A stretch of 64,000 nucleotides of DNA, from contig NC_015914.1 in the NCBI RefSeq assembly GCF_000222485.1, positions 4,818,001 to 4,882,000 on the forward strand, in the 5' to 3' direction. The position numbers and the translations under genes were made by a program. Shown here piece after piece: positions 62,401 to 64,000 of this stretch (within the stretch, counting starts at the first letter, position 1; each line of letters starts with the position of its first letter). A model generated the notes under the pieces. The model was not told the DNA's origin. It was given only the letters and a program-made list of their open reading frames with translations, and ran no database searches. Source of the stretch: Cyclobacterium marinum DSM 745 (lineage in GTDB: Bacteria; Bacteroidota; Bacteroidia; Cytophagales; Cyclobacteriaceae).

Positions 62401-64000
62401 ATTGCTGAGTTGTAAGCCGGTTTCAGGTTGATCCACTAAAATGTTATCTATTTTTTTAATACAGCCATTGGCATCTTCTACAGTTACCCAATATTGGTTA
62501 CCGACGAGTTGATCAAAGGTATATTCATCACTGTTAAAGTTAATAATAGTTCGGATTGCTTCTGTATCTCCCATAATCCCTACAGTGAGGCTATAAGGAG
62601 CCATGGAACCTTGGGCTATCATTAACGTAAAAGCACCATTGCGCTCACCAAAACAAGCTACCGGAACCCTTAAATCTTCTGGCTCAGATAGGATTAATTC
62701 ATTGGGTTCGGAAATCTTATAAGTTGCTTGGATGATTGCGCCATTATCATCAGCTAGTGTCAATGAATAATAGCCTGCAGATAGGTTTTCTATATTACTA
62801 TTTGTCGAAGAGAAGTTGTTAGGACCGGACCAACTGTAGGTGTAATTACCTGTTCCTCCTGCCGGATTTGGTTTAATGCTACCGGTGGCAGCTCCATTGC
62901 AACTGATCTGAAAGCCATTCACTTCAGGTATGTAGGGAGTCAATGTCAATGGTTGTGGGGCTTCTAGCGTTATGGAAGCCAATCGTGCGGTACAATTGTT
63001 GTCATCTGTTACAATAAAAGTATAATCTCCGGGGGAGAGATTACTGATGTCTTTGGTGTTTGCCTCAAAGCCATTCGGCCCATTCCATTCGAATTTATAA
63101 TCACCTTTCCCTCCAACAATTTCCAAAGAAATGCTACCATCGCTTGCTCCGGGAAAAGAGATTTGATATCCATTAAAATTGGAAACAAGGGTATCCTGAA
63201 TAAGTAAACCTGTTTCCGGTTCATCAATTATTATTCCTTCCAACAAGTAATCACATCCATTTTCATCCTCAATTCTAAAATCATAGCTTCCTGCTTTTAA
63301 ATTTGAAAAATAAAGGGTGTCCGAATCGACCTTATTGATAGGGCCTATTGATTTGAAAGTAGATCCATTTCTAAAAACCTCTATTGAAAATGGTGTAGGG
63401 GTGTTTTCATACAATTGAATGGCTATGGTACCTGCTTCTTCACCAAAACATCTTACATCTTGTCTTAGCTCACTCAATTCTTTAAGTATCAGTGGTGTAG
63501 GCTCGTTGATGGTGTAATTATTTGCTACAATACATCCATTTTGATCTGTTATTAAAACAGCATATTCTCCCGGGTCTAAGTGCTGCCTTGATAATTCACT
63601 TTCCTCCGAGTTGAGAGGGAAAGAGGTCAACTCTCCTGGTTCTGGGGAGTTTAGGTTTGCAAAATTTCCTTTAAACCATTCAATAGTATATTCCGGAGAA
63701 CCTCCCAGCGGGTTTATGCTAATACTTCCATCAGCCATACCATTGCAAGATATATTTTCAATGGTTTCTGAAAGGGTTAATGGTTCCGGTCCCTCAATAG
63801 TTATCCAACCGGTTGTTTTCTCACAAACCAGCGGAGCAGCACCGGTAATATCAAATAACCTTCCTTTGTCTTTAATTTTGGCATAATAATCACCTGGAGG
63901 CAAGTTGTTAATTTTACTTTCCATTCCAATAATAGTACCTGCCAAACTTACAAATGAGTTGTTTACTGTTTTAACTTCGTTTTCTTTATCGTCAAACCAT
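59419..64000 (-). CDS. Giant SprB-repeat adhesin, C-terminal part (copy 1, 5' end outside the window)
   Basis: The open frame runs off the right edge: upstream of 63945 it continues in frame (WFDDKENEVKTVNNSFVSL), matching WFNENSEEVEGDISTFVTV in the other copy, so no start is visible here. Fifteen SprB-type repeats are present, each collinear with repeats 2-16 of the copy at 52436. They are followed by a PKD domain (YYWDFGDGNNSYEASP) and the CHU_C tail (NVFSPNGDGLNDYFFP ... YVYKLNYTTADGRNFS). One repeat reads YQISFPGASDGSI where the other copy has YEISC or FQISC, so the core Cys is Phe. Function as for copy 2. Confidence 0.92.
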   Translation of the reverse strand, partial: WFDDKENEVKTVNNSFVSLAGTIIGMESKINNLPPGDYYAKIKDKGRLFDITGAAPLVCEKTTGWITIEGPEPLTLSETIENISCNGMADGSISINPLGGSPEYTIEWFKGNFANLNSPEPGELTSFPLNSEESELSRQHLDPGEYAVLITDQNGCIVANNYTINEPTPLILKELSELRQDVRCFGEEAGTIAIQLYENTPTPFSIEVFRNGSTFKSIGPINKVDSDTLYFSNLKAGSYDFRIEDENGCDYLLEGIIIDEPETGLLIQDTLVSNFNGYQISFPGASDGSISLEIVGGKGDYKFEWNGPNGFEANTKDISNLSPGDYTFIVTDDNNCTARLASITLEAPQPLTLTPYIPEVNGFQISCNGAATGSIKPNPAGGTGNYTYSWSGPNNFSSTNSNIENLSAGYYSLTLADDNGAIIQATYKISEPNELILSEPEDLRVPVACFGERNGAFTLMIAQGSMAPYSLTVGIMGDTEAIRTIINFNSDEYTFDQLVGNQYWVTVEDANGCIKKIDNILVDQPETGLQLSNLQLSDFNGYQITCAGGTDGAISFNITGNQGNLTYNWTGPNGFTSTKTQLEGLEAGNYHVLITDQNGCTLQRDFDLKSPFPLEVKEDVSDYNGFGVHCNGGNEGYIYLDISGGSGNTEIKWKGPNGFSSDTDSLKNIFPGIYQATITDINGCEITKSYTLTEPQGLEIEELADQRINISCFGQETGVLAASITRSSAGPYRYELSNLNGDILETSPPTVQQEWFFRNLPANTYRIKVIDANNCFKEIDQLEITQPQAGLSIDKVEVSSFNGYNISCFEAADAWIEVTTSGGSGNLKFDWSGPGNFKANGPTIENLIPGDYHLTIIDQNGCEALTEIISIKQPDPLLFTPLVKVKNGFEISCNGANDGQVSLNITGGSGVYRIVWSGPDGFTSNAGDIKDLSPGNYQVNIIDENGCEISEHFNIREPEPLTIRLNNKTDVSCHGAPTGSLSFIVSGGITGSYQYQWEKDGLAINLNSPKADNLLSGTYKVSVIDANGCVASSSAITISQPTAPLEVSMVQTEVSCYGANDANLSIAIKGGIKPYQIEWNTGDNQSSFKGIGPGLYQVTVTDATGCVVFKETTIKEVPVFKVEPVVNPISCFGAKDGSIQLNLEGGKAPVTATWEHGPEQSAIYNLSPGVYKVFLKDANNCTIERTFNLVEPEPLEAVGQVQDASSCQNGQSGKILLEVSGGRAPYNYKWSNGENSPSLSNLTNGSYTVNITDQSGCYVSKTFKVNRPAPLNISLTNTVSSQCEPKEILEINELKIEGGVAPYSIQWSSGEVYEDGYRMEASAPGNYQVTVTDSKGCVQTQSFSVQNNVILVKGEYLSESFPQYGENLVNFDVKFTNKSNGNIGLYYWDFGDGNNSYEASPTYRYKLPGTYQVTLIATDIWGCETSSSFSIKITDFFLETPNVFSPNGDGLNDYFFPKFLNINSLSLIIMNTWGEILYQSSDIKDPGWDGTFRGQKSAPGNYVYKLNYTTADGRNFSSTGAFMLLE

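Overview
The window reads as a chromosome segment of a marine-type Bacteroidota, most likely of the Cytophagales (Cyclobacteriaceae-like). The evidence is gliding/T9SS adhesins with a CHU_C-type C-terminus, PorP/SprF outer-membrane proteins, TAnnTTTG-type promoter elements, many lipoproteins, a sulfatase and a PL10-like pectate lyase. Most genes lie on the minus strand. I see no rRNA, tRNA or CRISPR array.

Layout. 1-3.1 kb: a truncated beta-helix protein, an MtfA-like peptidase, and a small GIY-YIG nuclease wedged between two same-orientation repeat arrays built from two modules of 92 and 43 bp. 3.1-5.3 kb: a CHRD lipoprotein, a helical hypothetical protein and a 21-bp tandem repeat. 5.5-9.8 kb: an AT-rich accessory island with a HEPN-like protein, a D12 adenine methyltransferase and a ParB-like protein. 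10.1-12.7 kb: an orphan contractile-tail sheath gene behind a DUF1059 gene, then a third array of the same two modules. 13-22 kb: a FAD oxidoreductase, an FMN_bind-like protein, a YHYH/MORN lipoprotein pair, an arylsulfatase and an alpha/beta hydrolase. 22-30 kb: nitroreductase/HxlR pair, DinB, two Crp-like regulators, Nudix, and two broken genes (an NHL-repeat lipoprotein with a frame break and deletion, and a PLP decarboxylase with one in-frame TGA). 30-38 kb: ArsR plus a cysteine-rich ArsP-type permease, a CNNM/CBS protein, RapA-like helicase, NrnA-like phosphoesterase and a PAS histidine kinase. 39-46 kb: ligase/exonuclease repair pair, an intact IS4-family element, DoxX/HxlR pair, and the agmatine-to-putrescine genes aguB-aguA. 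46.8-51 kb: an ASST-like lipoprotein, a Gfo/Idh/MocA oxidoreductase and a pectate lyase. 51.4-64 kb: a tandem duplication of a giant SprB-repeat adhesin gene followed by its PorP/SprF partner.

Repeats are the most distinctive part. Besides the two-module arrays there is a dispersed MITE-like family (about 175-205 bp, imperfect terminal inverted repeats, at least six full or decayed copies), a second dispersed hairpin family with a CAGCATTGT core, and a 21-bp array. The strongest candidates for something undescribed are the two-module arrays bracketing the GIY-YIG gene, followed by the HEPN/methylase/ParB island and the orphan sheath operon.
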